From TMED14 sp002167805 (lineage in GTDB: Bacteria; Bacteroidota; Bacteroidia; Flavobacteriales; Schleiferiaceae), in assembly GCA_965655795.1 (NCBI GenBank), contig CBFHHY010000004.1:83936-147935 (forward strand): a stretch of 64,000 bases of DNA, read 5' to 3'. Below are positions 1 to 9,178 of this stretch, one piece after another. The notes beneath the pieces were generated by a model. That model had not been told where the DNA came from and made no database searches. It saw nothing but the letters and a program-made list of their open reading frames with translations. Position numbers and translations under genes: made by a program. Each line of letters begins with the position of its first letter. Position 1 is the first letter of the stretch.

Positions 1-1
1 T

Positions 2-403
2 AACTGCCCTTATAAGGTTAGAAGATTTAATTGGTTCAACTACCAAAAAAATGAGCAGTTTTCTTTGGTAAATCCGGCTCAAGATGATTTAGGCAGAATG
101 GTTTTAAATCCTGATGTTACAGTAAGAGCTAGAGGCGTCATGGAGAAATGTACCATGTGTATTCAGCGAATTCAATATGGCAAGTTAGAAGCAAAGAAAC
201 AAGGTAAGCCAATTGAAGATGGCGCCATTACGACTGCTTGCGCTCAAGCCTGCGACACTGGATCGATAACATTTGGTGATGTGAATCTTGATGATAGTGC
301 AGTCAGGAATGCTAAAAAAGATAGTCGATCTTATCATCTTCTTGAAGAAGTAGGTACTCAACCTTCAGTGTTTTATCAAACAAAAGTTCGTAACAAAGTT
401 TAA
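2..403 (+). CDS. actB: Alternative complex III iron-sulfur subunit ActB, C-terminal fragment
   Basis: This is the last 133 codons of a gene that begins before the window; the reading frame is open from base 2. ActB is the large molybdopterin-oxidoreductase-like/iron-sulfur subunit of alternative complex III, a quinol:cytochrome c (or oxidase) oxidoreductase. The fragment carries the cysteine pattern of its ferredoxin-like 4Fe-4S region: NCPYKVRRFN at the very start, EKCTMCIQRIQ, and TACAQACDTG further on. The internal TTG at 65 is not a real start because the Cys-containing sequence continues upstream in frame. It is followed 18 bases later by actC, giving the usual act order. The identification is firm from motif and context, but nothing can be said about the missing N-terminal part. 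Confidence 0.93.
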   Translation, partial: NCPYKVRRFNWFNYQKNEQFSLVNPAQDDLGRMVLNPDVTVRARGVMEKCTMCIQRIQYGKLEAKKQGKPIEDGAITTACAQACDTGSITFGDVNLDDSAVRNAKKDSRSYHLLEEVGTQPSVFYQTKVRNKV

Positions 404-421
404 AAGAAGAAAAAGAGAATT

Positions 422-1810
422 ATGCATTACGAATCCAACGTCCGAGAGCCACTAATACTTGGTGATAAATCATATACTGATATCACCAATGACGTTGCTC
501 GCCCGATAGAAACAAAGGCACCGCGCCTTTGGTGGATGGCTTTCTCCATAGCTCTTACTATGATGTTATGGGGTTTTGGATGCATTGCGTATACGATTGG
601 AACTGGTATTGGCGTTTGGGGGCTAAATAAAACTGTCGGTTGGGCATGGGATATAACCAATTTTGTATGGTGGGTTGGTATTGGTCATGCTGGAACATTG
701 ATATCCGCAGTATTACTTCTTTTTCGTCAAAAATGGAGAATGGCTATAAATCGTTCTGCAGAGGCAATGACAATTTTTTCTGTAATCCAAGCTGGATTAT
801 TCCCATTAATCCATATGGGTAGAGTATGGCTTGGATATTGGGTTTTTCCTATCCCGAATACTTATGGTTCACTTTGGGTAAATTTTAACTCTCCACTTTT
901 ATGGGATGTATTTGCAATATCAACTTACTTGACGGTATCAACAGTTTTTTGGTACACTGGCCTCATCCCTGATTTTGCAATGATTCGAGATAGAGCCATT
1001 AACCCTCTTCAAAAATATATTTATAAAATTCTCTCTTTCGGATGGGGTGGAAAAGCCAAGGCATGGCAGAGGTTTGAAGAGGTCTCACTTGTTCTTGCCG
1101 GTTTAGCAACACCTCTTGTTTTATCTGTTCACACCATTGTATCCATGGATTTTGCAACTTCTGTTATTCCAGGTTGGCACACTACAATATTTCCTCCATA
1201 TTTTGTTGCTGGCGCAATATTCTCTGGATTTGCAATGGTTCAAACTCTGCTTCTAATTGTAAGGAAAATATTCAAAATGGAGGATTATATTACAATTCAA
1301 CACATCGAAATGATGAACATTGTTATCATGGTAACAGGGTCCATTGTTGGTGTCGCATATATAACGGAATTATTTATTGCATGGTATTCGGGTGTAGAGT
1401 ATGAACAATATGCATTTTTAAATAGAGCGACAGGACCTTATTGGTGGGCATACTGGTCGATGATGACATGTAATGTTTTCTCTCCCCAATTCATGTGGAT
1501 TAAAAAACTTAGAACCAATTTGATATTTACTTTTTTGATTTCAATTGTAGTTAATATTGGTATGTGGTTTGAAAGGTTTGTGATTATCGTTACGTCTCTT
1601 CATCGAGACTATTTACCTTCATCATGGGCCATGTTTTCTCCCACTTTTGTGGATATAGGTATTTTCCTAGGTACTATCGGCTTTTTCTTTGTTTTGTTTC
1701 TTCTCTATGCTCGAACATTTCCTGTAATTGCTCAAGCAGAATTGAAAACAATATTAAAATCCTCTGGGGAATCCCAGAAACAACATCATGATCCGAATGG
1801 CAAACATTGA
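422..1810 (+). CDS. actC: Alternative complex III membrane subunit ActC (NrfD/PsrC-like)
   Basis: ActC is a polytopic NrfD/PsrC-family protein that anchors the iron-sulfur subunit and forms one of the quinol-binding membrane subunits of alternative complex III. The 462-residue product has about ten hydrophobic segments with the conserved features of the family. These include the GIGHAGTLISAVLLL stretch near residue 95 and the FPLIHMGR stretch near 130, where the His residues are typical for the quinol/proton region. The ATG at 422 lies 18 bases after actB. The 3' end overlaps actD by 14-23 bases depending on the actD start, so translational coupling is likely. The length is normal for the family. 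Confidence 0.93.
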   Translation: MHYESNVREPLILGDKSYTDITNDVARPIETKAPRLWWMAFSIALTMMLWGFGCIAYTIGTGIGVWGLNKTVGWAWDITNFVWWVGIGHAGTLISAVLLLFRQKWRMAINRSAEAMTIFSVIQAGLFPLIHMGRVWLGYWVFPIPNTYGSLWVNFNSPLLWDVFAISTYLTVSTVFWYTGLIPDFAMIRDRAINPLQKYIYKILSFGWGGKAKAWQRFEEVSLVLAGLATPLVLSVHTIVSMDFATSVIPGWHTTIFPPYFVAGAIFSGFAMVQTLLLIVRKIFKMEDYITIQHIEMMNIVIMVTGSIVGVAYITELFIAWYSGVEYEQYAFLNRATGPYWWAYWSMMTCNVFSPQFMWIKKLRTNLIFTFLISIVVNIGMWFERFVIIVTSLHRDYLPSSWAMFSPTFVDIGIFLGTIGFFFVLFLLYARTFPVIAQAELKTILKSSGESQKQHHDPNGKH

Positions 1811-2315
1811 TAATAAAAATTTAGTGCGCGCGATATTTACAGATGATGATATGGTCTTGTCTGCTGTAAAAATATTGCGTGAGAAAGGGATGAAAATAAA
1901 AGAAGTTTACTCACCCTTTCCCATCCATGGCTTGGATAAAGCGATGGGTTTAAAAGAGACGAGAATTGCTATGGCGTCCTTCATGTATGGATTATTTGGG
2001 CTAACCATTGCAATAACGCTAACAGCGTATACAATGAATTTTGATTGGCCGCAAAATATCGGTGGTAAGCCTAGTATGACTTGGGGAGCTAATATGCCCG
2101 CTTTTGTTCCAATCCTTTTTGAGTTAACTGTATTTTTTGCTGCTCACCTTATGGTCTGGACTTTTATGGTAATTAATAAATTATATCCGGGTGCAGAGCC
2201 TCAAAACCCGGATCCCAGAACAACCGACGATCACTTTATGATAGAGTTATATTCTTCGAAGGGATTGGTAGATGTTTTAAAGGAATCAGGTGCTAAAGAA
2301 ATTTCTGAAGTATAA
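1788..2315 (+). CDS. actD: Alternative complex III subunit ActD (DUF3341)
   Basis: ActD is a small membrane subunit of alternative complex III. The 175-residue product begins with a soluble domain (roughly residues 8-58). A helical hairpin of two membrane segments follows (about 60-82 and 104-129), then a soluble tail. This is the DUF3341 architecture. Two starts are possible, ATG 1788 and ATG 1797, both inside the end of actC; the second gives MANIDNKN and needs less overlap. The stop codon overlaps the ATG of actE (TAATG). Order and hydropathy make the assignment secure. Confidence 0.9.
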   Translation: MIRMANIDNKNLVRAIFTDDDMVLSAVKILREKGMKIKEVYSPFPIHGLDKAMGLKETRIAMASFMYGLFGLTIAITLTAYTMNFDWPQNIGGKPSMTWGANMPAFVPILFELTVFFAAHLMVWTFMVINKLYPGAEPQNPDPRTTDDHFMIELYSSKGLVDVLKESGAKEISEV

Positions 2316-2917
2316 TGACTATGAAATTAAATACACATAGAATTTTTATCCTATTGATTCCGATTTTCATAATGATCGTATCGTGTAATATTGATAAGGA
2401 GACTCCTGGTTATACATATATGGATGATATGTATAGATCCCCTGCGGTAAAAACATATCAGCCATCAATTAATAATTTTAGAAATTCTTCAGCTTTAAAA
2501 CCAGTAGAGGGAACAATTTCAAGAGGATATGTGCCTTATGATATTCCAAATACAAATGAAGGATATGAAAATTCAAAACTTGATGCTTCGGTTCCCCAGT
2601 ATTTTTCAACATTAGATCCAGAAAACGGAAAAGAGTTATACGGGCAGTTCTGTTCTCACTGTCATGGTGAAAAAGGTGATGGTAACGGAATCTTGATGCA
2701 GCGAGAGAAAATATTAGGAATCCCAGGTTACGGAAGAGATCGTTTGCCAGATATTACCCCAGGCTCTATTTACCATGTCATCATGCATGGAAAAAATAAT
2801 ATGGGCTCACATTCATCACAATTAAATTATGATGAGCGATGGAAAATAATCAAGTATGTCTTGAAGCTTCGTGAAGATCAATCCGCAATTGCTGCAGCAG
2901 ATGCAGATGCGAAATAA
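2315..2917 (+). CDS. actE: Alternative complex III monoheme cytochrome c lipoprotein ActE
   Basis: ActE is the lipid-anchored monoheme cytochrome c of alternative complex III and probably hands electrons on toward the oxidase encoded just downstream. The 200-residue product starts with a hydrophobic leader ending in a lipobox (IVSC, Cys24). It has a single heme-binding motif CSHCH at residues 113-117, with a plausible distal Met in the GKNNMGSH stretch near 163. Its ATG overlaps the actD stop. The periplasmic side is predicted from the lipoprotein signal. The region before the heme (30-100) is the linker usual in this family. Confidence 0.92.
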   Translation: MTMKLNTHRIFILLIPIFIMIVSCNIDKETPGYTYMDDMYRSPAVKTYQPSINNFRNSSALKPVEGTISRGYVPYDIPNTNEGYENSKLDASVPQYFSTLDPENGKELYGQFCSHCHGEKGDGNGILMQREKILGIPGYGRDRLPDITPGSIYHVIMHGKNNMGSHSSQLNYDERWKIIKYVLKLREDQSAIAAADADAK

Positions 2918-2921
2918 CTAA

Positions 2922-4340
2922 ATGCTGATAAAGATGTTTGTTTTTACTTCAAAAGCCAAAATTTTAGCAATATCCTTAACAGTGATTGGTTCTGTTATGT
3001 TGGTAATTGGTTTTTATTCTCCTTCAAGCAGTAGTCATGATATTTTAGACTCTCATCATGAAGAGGGTTCTCATTCTGGGGTAACTCATCATGAAGAGGG
3101 TTCTCATTCTGGGGTAACTCATCATGAAGAGGGTTCTCATTCTGGGGTAACTCATCATGAAGAGGGTTCTCATTCTGGGGTAACGCATCATGAAGAAGCA
3201 TTTCACTCTGAAGATTCTCATCATGGAGGGCATCATGATCATGGTGCTGCGAATAGACCCTGGTCTGCTTTTTTGGTAAATACTATTTTCTTTTTGGGTA
3301 TAGGAGTTGGAACCTTATTTTTCTTAGCAATTCAATATGCAGCCCAAGCAGGTTGGTCTGCGGGAATTTTACGAGTAATGGAAGCAGTGGCATTATTCGT
3401 TTCTATTCCGTTATTGGGATTATTATTCTTAGCTATTACAGGTTCTATGCATATTCATCACATATGGCATTGGATGCAGGAAGGCATCATGGACCCGTCT
3501 AGTCCTAATTACGATTATTTAATCGCTGGAAAAGAAGGATATTTGAATGCTCCCTTTTTTATAATTCGTACAGTTGCGTATTTAGTAATTTGGGGAGGTG
3601 CCGCTTATTTACTTCGTAGAAATAGCCTCAAAGAGGATCGATTGCCCTCAGGTCAGAGTTTATTTTATACTCAAAGAAAATTAGCTGCTGCATTCATAGT
3701 ATTATATGCTGTCACCTCTTCTACTAGTGCTTGGGATTATATAATGTCAATTGATGCGCATTGGTTTTCTACCCTTTTTGGATGGTATACTTTTGCTGGA
3801 ATGTTTGTTACAGCCTTAACTGTACTGAACTTATTGGTTATTTATTTAAGAATTGGTGGACATCTTCCATGGGTAAATGAAAATCATCAGCACGATTTGG
3901 GTAAGTTTATGTTTGCCTTCAGTATTTTTTGGACGTATCTATGGTTTTCTCAGTATATGTTGATTTGGTATTCCAATATTCCTGAAGAAACTCCTTACTA
4001 TCTAGCTAGGTTTGGAGAATATAAAGTTCTATTTATTTCTATGGTGGCTTTAAACTTTTTAATGCCGGTTCTTGTTTTAATGTCAAGAGATGCAAAACGT
4101 ATAGTAGGTTTTATATCTCTCGCTGCGGTGTTTGTTTTAGCGGGCCATTGGTTGGATCATTACATTATGATTATGCCAGGTTCAGTTGGATATAATTATG
4201 GCTTTGCATGGGCAGAAATCGGTGGCTTTTTATTTTATGCAGGAATTTTTATTTACGTTGTTTTACATAACCTTTCTTCCGCTCCTCTTTTAATGAAGAA
4301 TAACGCTATGATTCATGAAAGTAAACTTTTCCATCAATAA
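2922..4340 (+). CDS. actF: Alternative complex III membrane subunit ActF with His-rich repeat loop
   Basis: ActF is a polytopic membrane subunit of alternative complex III, distantly related to ActC. The 472-residue product has a first membrane segment at about residues 13-33. A hydrophilic loop then carries four perfect copies of an 11-residue unit, HHEEGSHSGVT (residues 45-88), a degenerate fifth copy (89-99) and a HHGGHHDHG stretch. After that come about nine further membrane segments. If the N terminus is cytoplasmic, the His-rich loop faces the periplasm (inference). The start is ATG 2922, five bases after actE; an internal Met at residue 5 is an alternative. The repeat is described separately. 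The actF identity comes from position in the operon and the body of the protein. Confidence 0.9.
   Translation: MLIKMFVFTSKAKILAISLTVIGSVMLVIGFYSPSSSSHDILDSHHEEGSHSGVTHHEEGSHSGVTHHEEGSHSGVTHHEEGSHSGVTHHEEAFHSEDSHHGGHHDHGAANRPWSAFLVNTIFFLGIGVGTLFFLAIQYAAQAGWSAGILRVMEAVALFVSIPLLGLLFLAITGSMHIHHIWHWMQEGIMDPSSPNYDYLIAGKEGYLNAPFFIIRTVAYLVIWGGAAYLLRRNSLKEDRLPSGQSLFYTQRKLAAAFIVLYAVTSSTSAWDYIMSIDAHWFSTLFGWYTFAGMFVTALTVLNLLVIYLRIGGHLPWVNENHQHDLGKFMFAFSIFWTYLWFSQYMLIWYSNIPEETPYYLARFGEYKVLFISMVALNFLMPVLVLMSRDAKRIVGFISLAAVFVLAGHWLDHYIMIMPGSVGYNYGFAWAEIGGFLFYAGIFIYVVLHNLSSAPLLMKNNAMIHESKLFHQ
3054..3218 (+). repeat. Perfect 33-bp tandem repeats coding a His-rich loop in actF
   Basis: Four in-frame 33-bp units start at 3054, 3087, 3120 and 3153. 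They are identical except that the last base of unit 4 is G instead of T, a silent change. A diverged fifth unit runs from 3186 to 3218. Each encodes HHEEGSHSGVT. Near-identity at the DNA level, including silent positions, points to recent duplication by slippage or unequal crossover. Units abut without spacers, so this is not a CRISPR array. Confidence 0.97.
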
Positions 4341-4352
4341 CTCGATATCGAT

Positions 4353-5378
4353 ATGACTGGTCTTTTATTAGCTCTTGTACTGTTTTTATTAGTTTTTGCC
4401 GCTGCGCAGATCATTCGTATCTACGAACTTTCGGTCAAAGCTAGTAATCGTGATGAGTATGTCGTAACGAATAAGGACAACTCGAACCAAGGAAGGCTCA
4501 TGTTAGTTTTTGGGATTGCCTTGTTAGTCTCTTTTGTTGTGATGGCGATTGCCTGGAACCCTTTAGCTCTTCCGAAGCCTTCGTCATTGCATGGTGTTGA
4601 AATTGATAGGTTATGGGATGTTTCCATGGGGTTGATTGTTGTCACATTTTTTATTGTTCAGCCAATTTTATTTTGGTTTGCTTACAAATACCGTGGTAAA
4701 GAAGGTCAAAAAGCAAGTTATGTTGAGCACAATAATCAATTAGAATTTGTTTGGACTATTATTCCTGCTATTGTCTTAGCTGGCTTAATTGTCTATGGTA
4801 TGACAACATGGTCAAACATTTGGAACCCAGAATTGGATGAAGAGCCGATTGTTATAGAAATCTATGGTAAACAATTTGGCTGGACAGCTCGCTATGCAGG
4901 AAGTGATAATACTCTGGGAAATGCAAATGTTCGGCTTATTGAGGGTGTGAATGTTATAGGAGTTGATACACTAGATCCAGCAAGTCATGATGATATTGTG
5001 ACAAGTGAATTACATCTGCCGGTAGACAAACCAATAAAGTTTGTTTTTCGCGCTCAGGACGTCATTCACTCTGCATACATGCCTCATTTCAGGGCCCAAA
5101 TGAATTGTGTGCCGGGAGCTCAAACATCTTTTCAATTCACGCCAACAATCACAACGGAAGAGATTCGAACTGACCCTGATGTGATTAAGAAAGTTGAGAG
5201 AATAAATAAAATTAGATTAGCATCAGGAAAAGAGTTTTATGAATACGATTATTTATTACTGTGTAACAAAGTTTGTGGGTCTGCACACTATAATATGCAG
5301 ATGTCTTTAATTGTAGAAACTGAGGCAGAGTATACTAATTGGTTATCGGAACAAAAGACTGTTAAAGAATCCATATAA
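4353..5378 (+). CDS. coxB: Cytochrome c oxidase subunit II (CuA protein)
   Basis: Subunit II of the aa3-type terminal oxidase; it receives electrons at the binuclear CuA centre on the periplasmic side. The 341-residue product has hydrophobic segments at about 2-22, 49-68, 90-113 and 130-151, then a cupredoxin domain. CuA ligands are visible: His239 (HSAYMPHF), Cys304, Cys308, His312 and Met315 (CNKVCGSAHYNM). The Glu usually found between the two cysteines is Lys306; that residue binds through its backbone carbonyl, so CuA should still form. There is no C-terminal heme c domain, so electrons must come from a separate cytochrome such as ActE. It lies 12 bases after actF and 10 before coxA. Confidence 0.95.
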   Translation: MTGLLLALVLFLLVFAAAQIIRIYELSVKASNRDEYVVTNKDNSNQGRLMLVFGIALLVSFVVMAIAWNPLALPKPSSLHGVEIDRLWDVSMGLIVVTFFIVQPILFWFAYKYRGKEGQKASYVEHNNQLEFVWTIIPAIVLAGLIVYGMTTWSNIWNPELDEEPIVIEIYGKQFGWTARYAGSDNTLGNANVRLIEGVNVIGVDTLDPASHDDIVTSELHLPVDKPIKFVFRAQDVIHSAYMPHFRAQMNCVPGAQTSFQFTPTITTEEIRTDPDVIKKVERINKIRLASGKEFYEYDYLLLCNKVCGSAHYNMQMSLIVETEAEYTNWLSEQKTVKESI

Positions 5379-5388
5379 AGCGTAAACG

Positions 5389-7173
5389 ATGGCAAAAAAA
5401 ATAGTTGAAGAAGTTGTTTCTCACGATGAACACCATCATGTAGAGAATTTTTGGACAAAGTATATATTTTCTATGGATCATAAAATGATCGGAAAGCAAT
5501 TTCTGATTACGGGCATGTTCATGGGAGTTGTTGGTGTTTTTATGTCTATGCTTTTTCGCCTTCAGTTAGCATGGCCTAATGAAAAATTTGTAATTCTTGA
5601 GTCGATCTTGGGGAAATGGGCTCCGGAAGGTCAGATGGATCCTAATATCTATTTAGCGTTAGTAACTATCCATGGTACAATCATGGTATTTTTCGTCCTT
5701 ACAGCAGGGCTTTCCGGGACATTTTCAAATCTATTGATTCCTCTTCAGATTGGCGCCCGCGATATGGCTTCAGGCTTCTTGAATATGCTATCATATTGGT
5801 TTTTTGCGGCCTCTTCCGTAGTTATGCTGATATCTCTATTTGTTGAAACTGGACCTGCTTCTGGTGGGTGGACTGTTTATCCTCCTTTAAGTGCTCTTCC
5901 TCAAGCCATGCCTGGCTCTGGTGCGGGCATGACTCTTTGGCTAGTATCGATGACATTATTTATCGCTGGTTCTCTCTTGGGGTCATTAAATTACATTGTT
6001 ACCATTATAAACTTGAGAACTCAAGGCATGAGTATGGCTCGACTTCCTTTGACAATTTGGGCATTTTTTGTTACTGCAATTTTAGGAGTTCTCTCTTTCC
6101 CAGTTTTATTAAGTGCTGCTCTTCTTTTAATGTTTGATAGATTATTGGGAACAAGTTTTTATTTGTCAGATATAATGGTTGCTGGAGAACTTCTTCATAA
6201 TGAAGGGGGCAGTCCAGTACTTTATGAACATCTCTTTTGGTTTTTAGGGCATCCAGAGGTATATATTATTTTGCTACCGGCATTGGGTATAACATCTGAG
6301 GTGATCGCAACAAATTCTAGAAAACCGATTTTTGGTTACCGCGCCATGGTTGGTTCCATTTTAGCGATTGCTTTTCTTTCATTTATTGTTTGGGGTCATC
6401 ATATGTTTATTACGGGAATGAATCCTTTCCTAGGATCAGTTTTTACATTTACTACTCTTCTTATTGCCATTCCTTCGGCTGTAAAGGCTTTTAATTACAT
6501 TACTACTTTGTGGAAAGGAAATATCCAGTTTACTCCTGCAATGCTCTTTTCTATTGGTTTAGTTAGCACATTCGTTGCGGGGGGATTGACAGGAATTATT
6601 TTGGGAGATTCTGCATTGGATATAAATGTTCATGATACTTATTTTGTTGTCGCTCACTTCCATATTGTTATGGGGCTCTCTGCCATATTTGGAATGTTTG
6701 CAGGAGTATACCATTGGTTTCCCAAAATGTATAGAAGAATGATGAATAAATCTATGGGTTATTTACATTTTTGGTTAACATTTGTGTCTGCATATGGAGT
6801 TTTTTTCCCGATGCATTTCACCGGTCTAGCGGGCTTACCGCGACGATATTACAGTAATGCGGAATTCCCAATGTTCGATGAACTTCAGGATATAAATGTC
6901 ATCATAACTATGTTTGCCATTTTTGGTGGAATTGCTCAACTTATTTTTCTTTTTAACTTCTTTTATTCGATGTGGAGAGGCCCTGTAGCTCCTAAGAATC
7001 CATGGCGCTCGAATACTTTAGAATGGACAACACCAGTTGAGCATATACATGGAAACTGGGTCGGGGAAATACCAAAAGTTCATAGATGGCCTTACGATTA
7101 CAGTAAGCCTGGTCATGAGGAGGACTTTGTTCCACAATCTATTCCTCGATTAAAAGACGAGCCTGGTCATTGA
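5389..7173 (+). CDS. coxA: Cytochrome c oxidase subunit I, A-type
   Basis: Catalytic subunit of the heme-copper oxidase that reduces O2 to water and pumps protons. The 594-residue product has twelve or more membrane helices. All metal ligands are present: heme a His95 (VTIHGTIM) and His425, heme a3 His423 (VVAHFHIVMG), and CuB His288, His337 and His338. Tyr292 in HPEVY is the residue cross-linked to a CuB histidine. Glu290 in the same motif marks an A1-type D-channel, and Lys366 is in the expected K-channel region. The N-terminal tail is His-rich (HDEHHH). It is the last gene of the act-cox operon; the other oxidase subunits lie at 26276-28137. Confidence 0.97.
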   Translation: MAKKIVEEVVSHDEHHHVENFWTKYIFSMDHKMIGKQFLITGMFMGVVGVFMSMLFRLQLAWPNEKFVILESILGKWAPEGQMDPNIYLALVTIHGTIMVFFVLTAGLSGTFSNLLIPLQIGARDMASGFLNMLSYWFFAASSVVMLISLFVETGPASGGWTVYPPLSALPQAMPGSGAGMTLWLVSMTLFIAGSLLGSLNYIVTIINLRTQGMSMARLPLTIWAFFVTAILGVLSFPVLLSAALLLMFDRLLGTSFYLSDIMVAGELLHNEGGSPVLYEHLFWFLGHPEVYIILLPALGITSEVIATNSRKPIFGYRAMVGSILAIAFLSFIVWGHHMFITGMNPFLGSVFTFTTLLIAIPSAVKAFNYITTLWKGNIQFTPAMLFSIGLVSTFVAGGLTGIILGDSALDINVHDTYFVVAHFHIVMGLSAIFGMFAGVYHWFPKMYRRMMNKSMGYLHFWLTFVSAYGVFFPMHFTGLAGLPRRYYSNAEFPMFDELQDINVIITMFAIFGGIAQLIFLFNFFYSMWRGPVAPKNPWRSNTLEWTTPVEHIHGNWVGEIPKVHRWPYDYSKPGHEEDFVPQSIPRLKDEPGH

Positions 7174-7235
7174 TTTGTTGATATAGTTTTTTTGGATTAT
7201 CTATTTGATATCCCTTTCCTGTTAAATTTGTCTTA

Positions 7236-8258
7236 ATGGTACGTTTTGATGAAGAGCCACTTTCGCCAAAAGAAGAAGAATCTGAGCAAAAGCTAAGACC
7301 GAATAAATTTGCGGATTTTGCTGGACAGGAAAAGGCTTTAGAGAATTTAAAGATATTTGTTCAAGCTGCAAGAAATCGGGGAGAAGCTATGGATCATGTG
7401 TTACTCCATGGCCCTCCCGGTTTAGGAAAAACCACTTTGGCCTATATTCTAGCAAATGAATTGGATTCTAATCTAAGACTAACGTCAGGTCCAGTTTTAG
7501 ATAAGCCAGGAGACTTAGCTGGATTACTAACCAGCTTAGAGGAGAATGACGTTTTGTTCATAGATGAGATTCATCGTTTAAGTCCAGTTATAGAGGAGTA
7601 TTTGTACTCTGCAATGGAGGACTTTTCCATTGATATTATGATTGAGAGCGGACCTTCAGCCCGTTCAGTTCAAATAGGATTAAAACCGTTTACACTGGTC
7701 GGCGCAACAACCAGATCTGGAATGCTAACAGCTCCATTGAGATCACGTTTTGGCATTTCCACACGCCTTGAGTATTATAAGGTTGAATTGCTTAGCACAA
7801 TTGTTGAAAGGTCTTCAGGAATTTTAAATATCGAAACTGAACCAAATGCTGCAATTGAAGTTGCTCGAAGAAGTCGTGGGACTCCAAGAATAGCCAATGC
7901 TCTGCTAAGGCGTCTAAGGGATTTTGCTCAAGTAAAAGGAAAAGGTATTATTAATCTTGAAATAGCTCGCTTTGGAATGGATGCTCTAGATGTTGATGAG
8001 CACGGGTTAGATGAAATGGATAACAAAATTCTGACAGCCTTGATAGATAAGTTTAAGGGCCGTCCGGTAGGTCTTTCAACCCTAGCAACTGCAGTTTCTG
8101 AGCAATCTGAAACGTTAGAGGAGGTTTATGAACCATACTTAATTCAAGAGGGTTATTTAGCCCGAACGCCCCGTGGTAGAGTTGCCATGGATTTGGCTTA
8201 TGAACACTTGGGACGAAAGGCTCCAAATCAAAAAGGTCTTTTTGATCAAACCAAATGA
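7236..8258 (+). CDS. ruvB: Holliday junction branch-migration ATPase RuvB
   Basis: RuvB is the hexameric AAA+ motor that, with RuvA, drives branch migration of Holliday junctions. The 340-residue product matches the family length. Walker A GPPGLGKT is at residues 59-66 and Walker B FIDEIHR around 108-114. The GATTRSGMLTAPLRSRFG segment holds sensor 1 and the arginine finger, and a C-terminal winged-helix domain ends with TPRGRVAM. ruvA is in the same window at 15130, so ruvA and ruvB are unlinked by about 7 kb, as is common in this phylum. A TAAATTTG box at 7223-7230 might be a promoter, but it would leave almost no leader. The stop overlaps queG by 4 bases. Confidence 0.97.
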   Translation: MVRFDEEPLSPKEEESEQKLRPNKFADFAGQEKALENLKIFVQAARNRGEAMDHVLLHGPPGLGKTTLAYILANELDSNLRLTSGPVLDKPGDLAGLLTSLEENDVLFIDEIHRLSPVIEEYLYSAMEDFSIDIMIESGPSARSVQIGLKPFTLVGATTRSGMLTAPLRSRFGISTRLEYYKVELLSTIVERSSGILNIETEPNAAIEVARRSRGTPRIANALLRRLRDFAQVKGKGIINLEIARFGMDALDVDEHGLDEMDNKILTALIDKFKGRPVGLSTLATAVSEQSETLEEVYEPYLIQEGYLARTPRGRVAMDLAYEHLGRKAPNQKGLFDQTK

Positions 8259-9169
8259 ATGCTAAAAGTTTTTTACAAAAAGAGGCTCAAAGACTTGGGT
8301 TTTTATCTTGTAGAGTATCTGATGCAGTATTTCTCGAGGAGGATGCTCCAAGGTTAGAGCAATGGCTTAATAAAGGGTACCATGGATCCATGTCATACAT
8401 GGAAAATCATTTTGATAAACGTTTAGATCCGCGAAAATTAGTGCCTGGTGCTCGATCTGTTGTAAGCCTCGCCTACAATTATTTCCCTCAAAAAGAAATC
8501 TCTTCTACAGATGATTCAATGCCTCAAATCGCTAAATATGCTTATGGCGAAGACTATCATTATGTTATTAAGGATAAACTTTTTGAATTACTAGATTCCT
8601 TAAGTTCGAGCTATGGAGACATTCAAGGTCGCTGTTTTGTTGATTCAGCGCCAGTAATGGAGAGGTCCTGGGCTAAAAAAAGTGGCTTAGGTTGGGTTGG
8701 AAAGAATAGTTTGCTTCTAAGGAAGAGTGAGGGAAGTTTTTTCTTTTTAGCAGAATTAATTATTGATTTAGCTTTACCAAGCGATAATATCGAAATTGAT
8801 CATTGTGGAACTTGTACAAAATGTATAGATGCTTGTCCTACAGGAGCAATAGTTCAGCCCGAAGTTATCGATAGTAATCGATGTATAAGTCATATGACTA
8901 TTGAACTTCACGGATCTCTTCCTAGCGACTATAAAGACTCAATCTCGCCTTGGGTTTTTGGTTGTGATATTTGTCAAGATGTTTGTCCATGGAATAGGCA
9001 CTCAAAGCCGCATCAAGAGAAACGTTTCACTCCCGGTCCATGGAAGGATTGGAATATAAATGATTGGAAAGAAATCACAGAAGAAACATTTGGCCGGATT
9101 TTTAAAAGAAGTGCCATCAAGCGAGCAGGTTTTGCGGGTCTAAAGCGCAATCTAAATTCACATATCTAG
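8255..9169 (+). CDS. queG: Epoxyqueuosine reductase QueG
   Basis: QueG is the cobalamin-dependent iron-sulfur enzyme that reduces epoxyqueuosine to queuosine in tRNA, the last step of queuosine synthesis. The 304-residue product has eight cysteines for two 4Fe-4S clusters: Cys184, 187, 190 and 194 (CGTCTKCIDACPTG), then Cys210, 237, 240 and 244 (CDICQDVCPWN). A conserved acidic residue sits at Asp130 (RCFVDSAPVMER). It is a short form lacking the C-terminal HEAT-like extension of longer homologues. The ATG overlaps the ruvB stop as ATGA. queD, an early gene of the same pathway, is at 40283. Confidence 0.94.
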   Translation: MNAKSFLQKEAQRLGFLSCRVSDAVFLEEDAPRLEQWLNKGYHGSMSYMENHFDKRLDPRKLVPGARSVVSLAYNYFPQKEISSTDDSMPQIAKYAYGEDYHYVIKDKLFELLDSLSSSYGDIQGRCFVDSAPVMERSWAKKSGLGWVGKNSLLLRKSEGSFFFLAELIIDLALPSDNIEIDHCGTCTKCIDACPTGAIVQPEVIDSNRCISHMTIELHGSLPSDYKDSISPWVFGCDICQDVCPWNRHSKPHQEKRFTPGPWKDWNINDWKEITEETFGRIFKRSAIKRAGFAGLKRNLNSHI

Positions 9170-9178
9170 AAGCTTTTA

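Noticed and set aside
3054..3218. Possible CRISPR array
   Set aside because: The repeats abut with no spacers, lie in frame within a membrane protein gene, and no cas genes are present.
2995..3242. Two minus-strand reading frames opposite the actF repeats
   Set aside because: They are mirror products of the 33-bp repeat array and lack signals or family resemblance; actF is the real gene.
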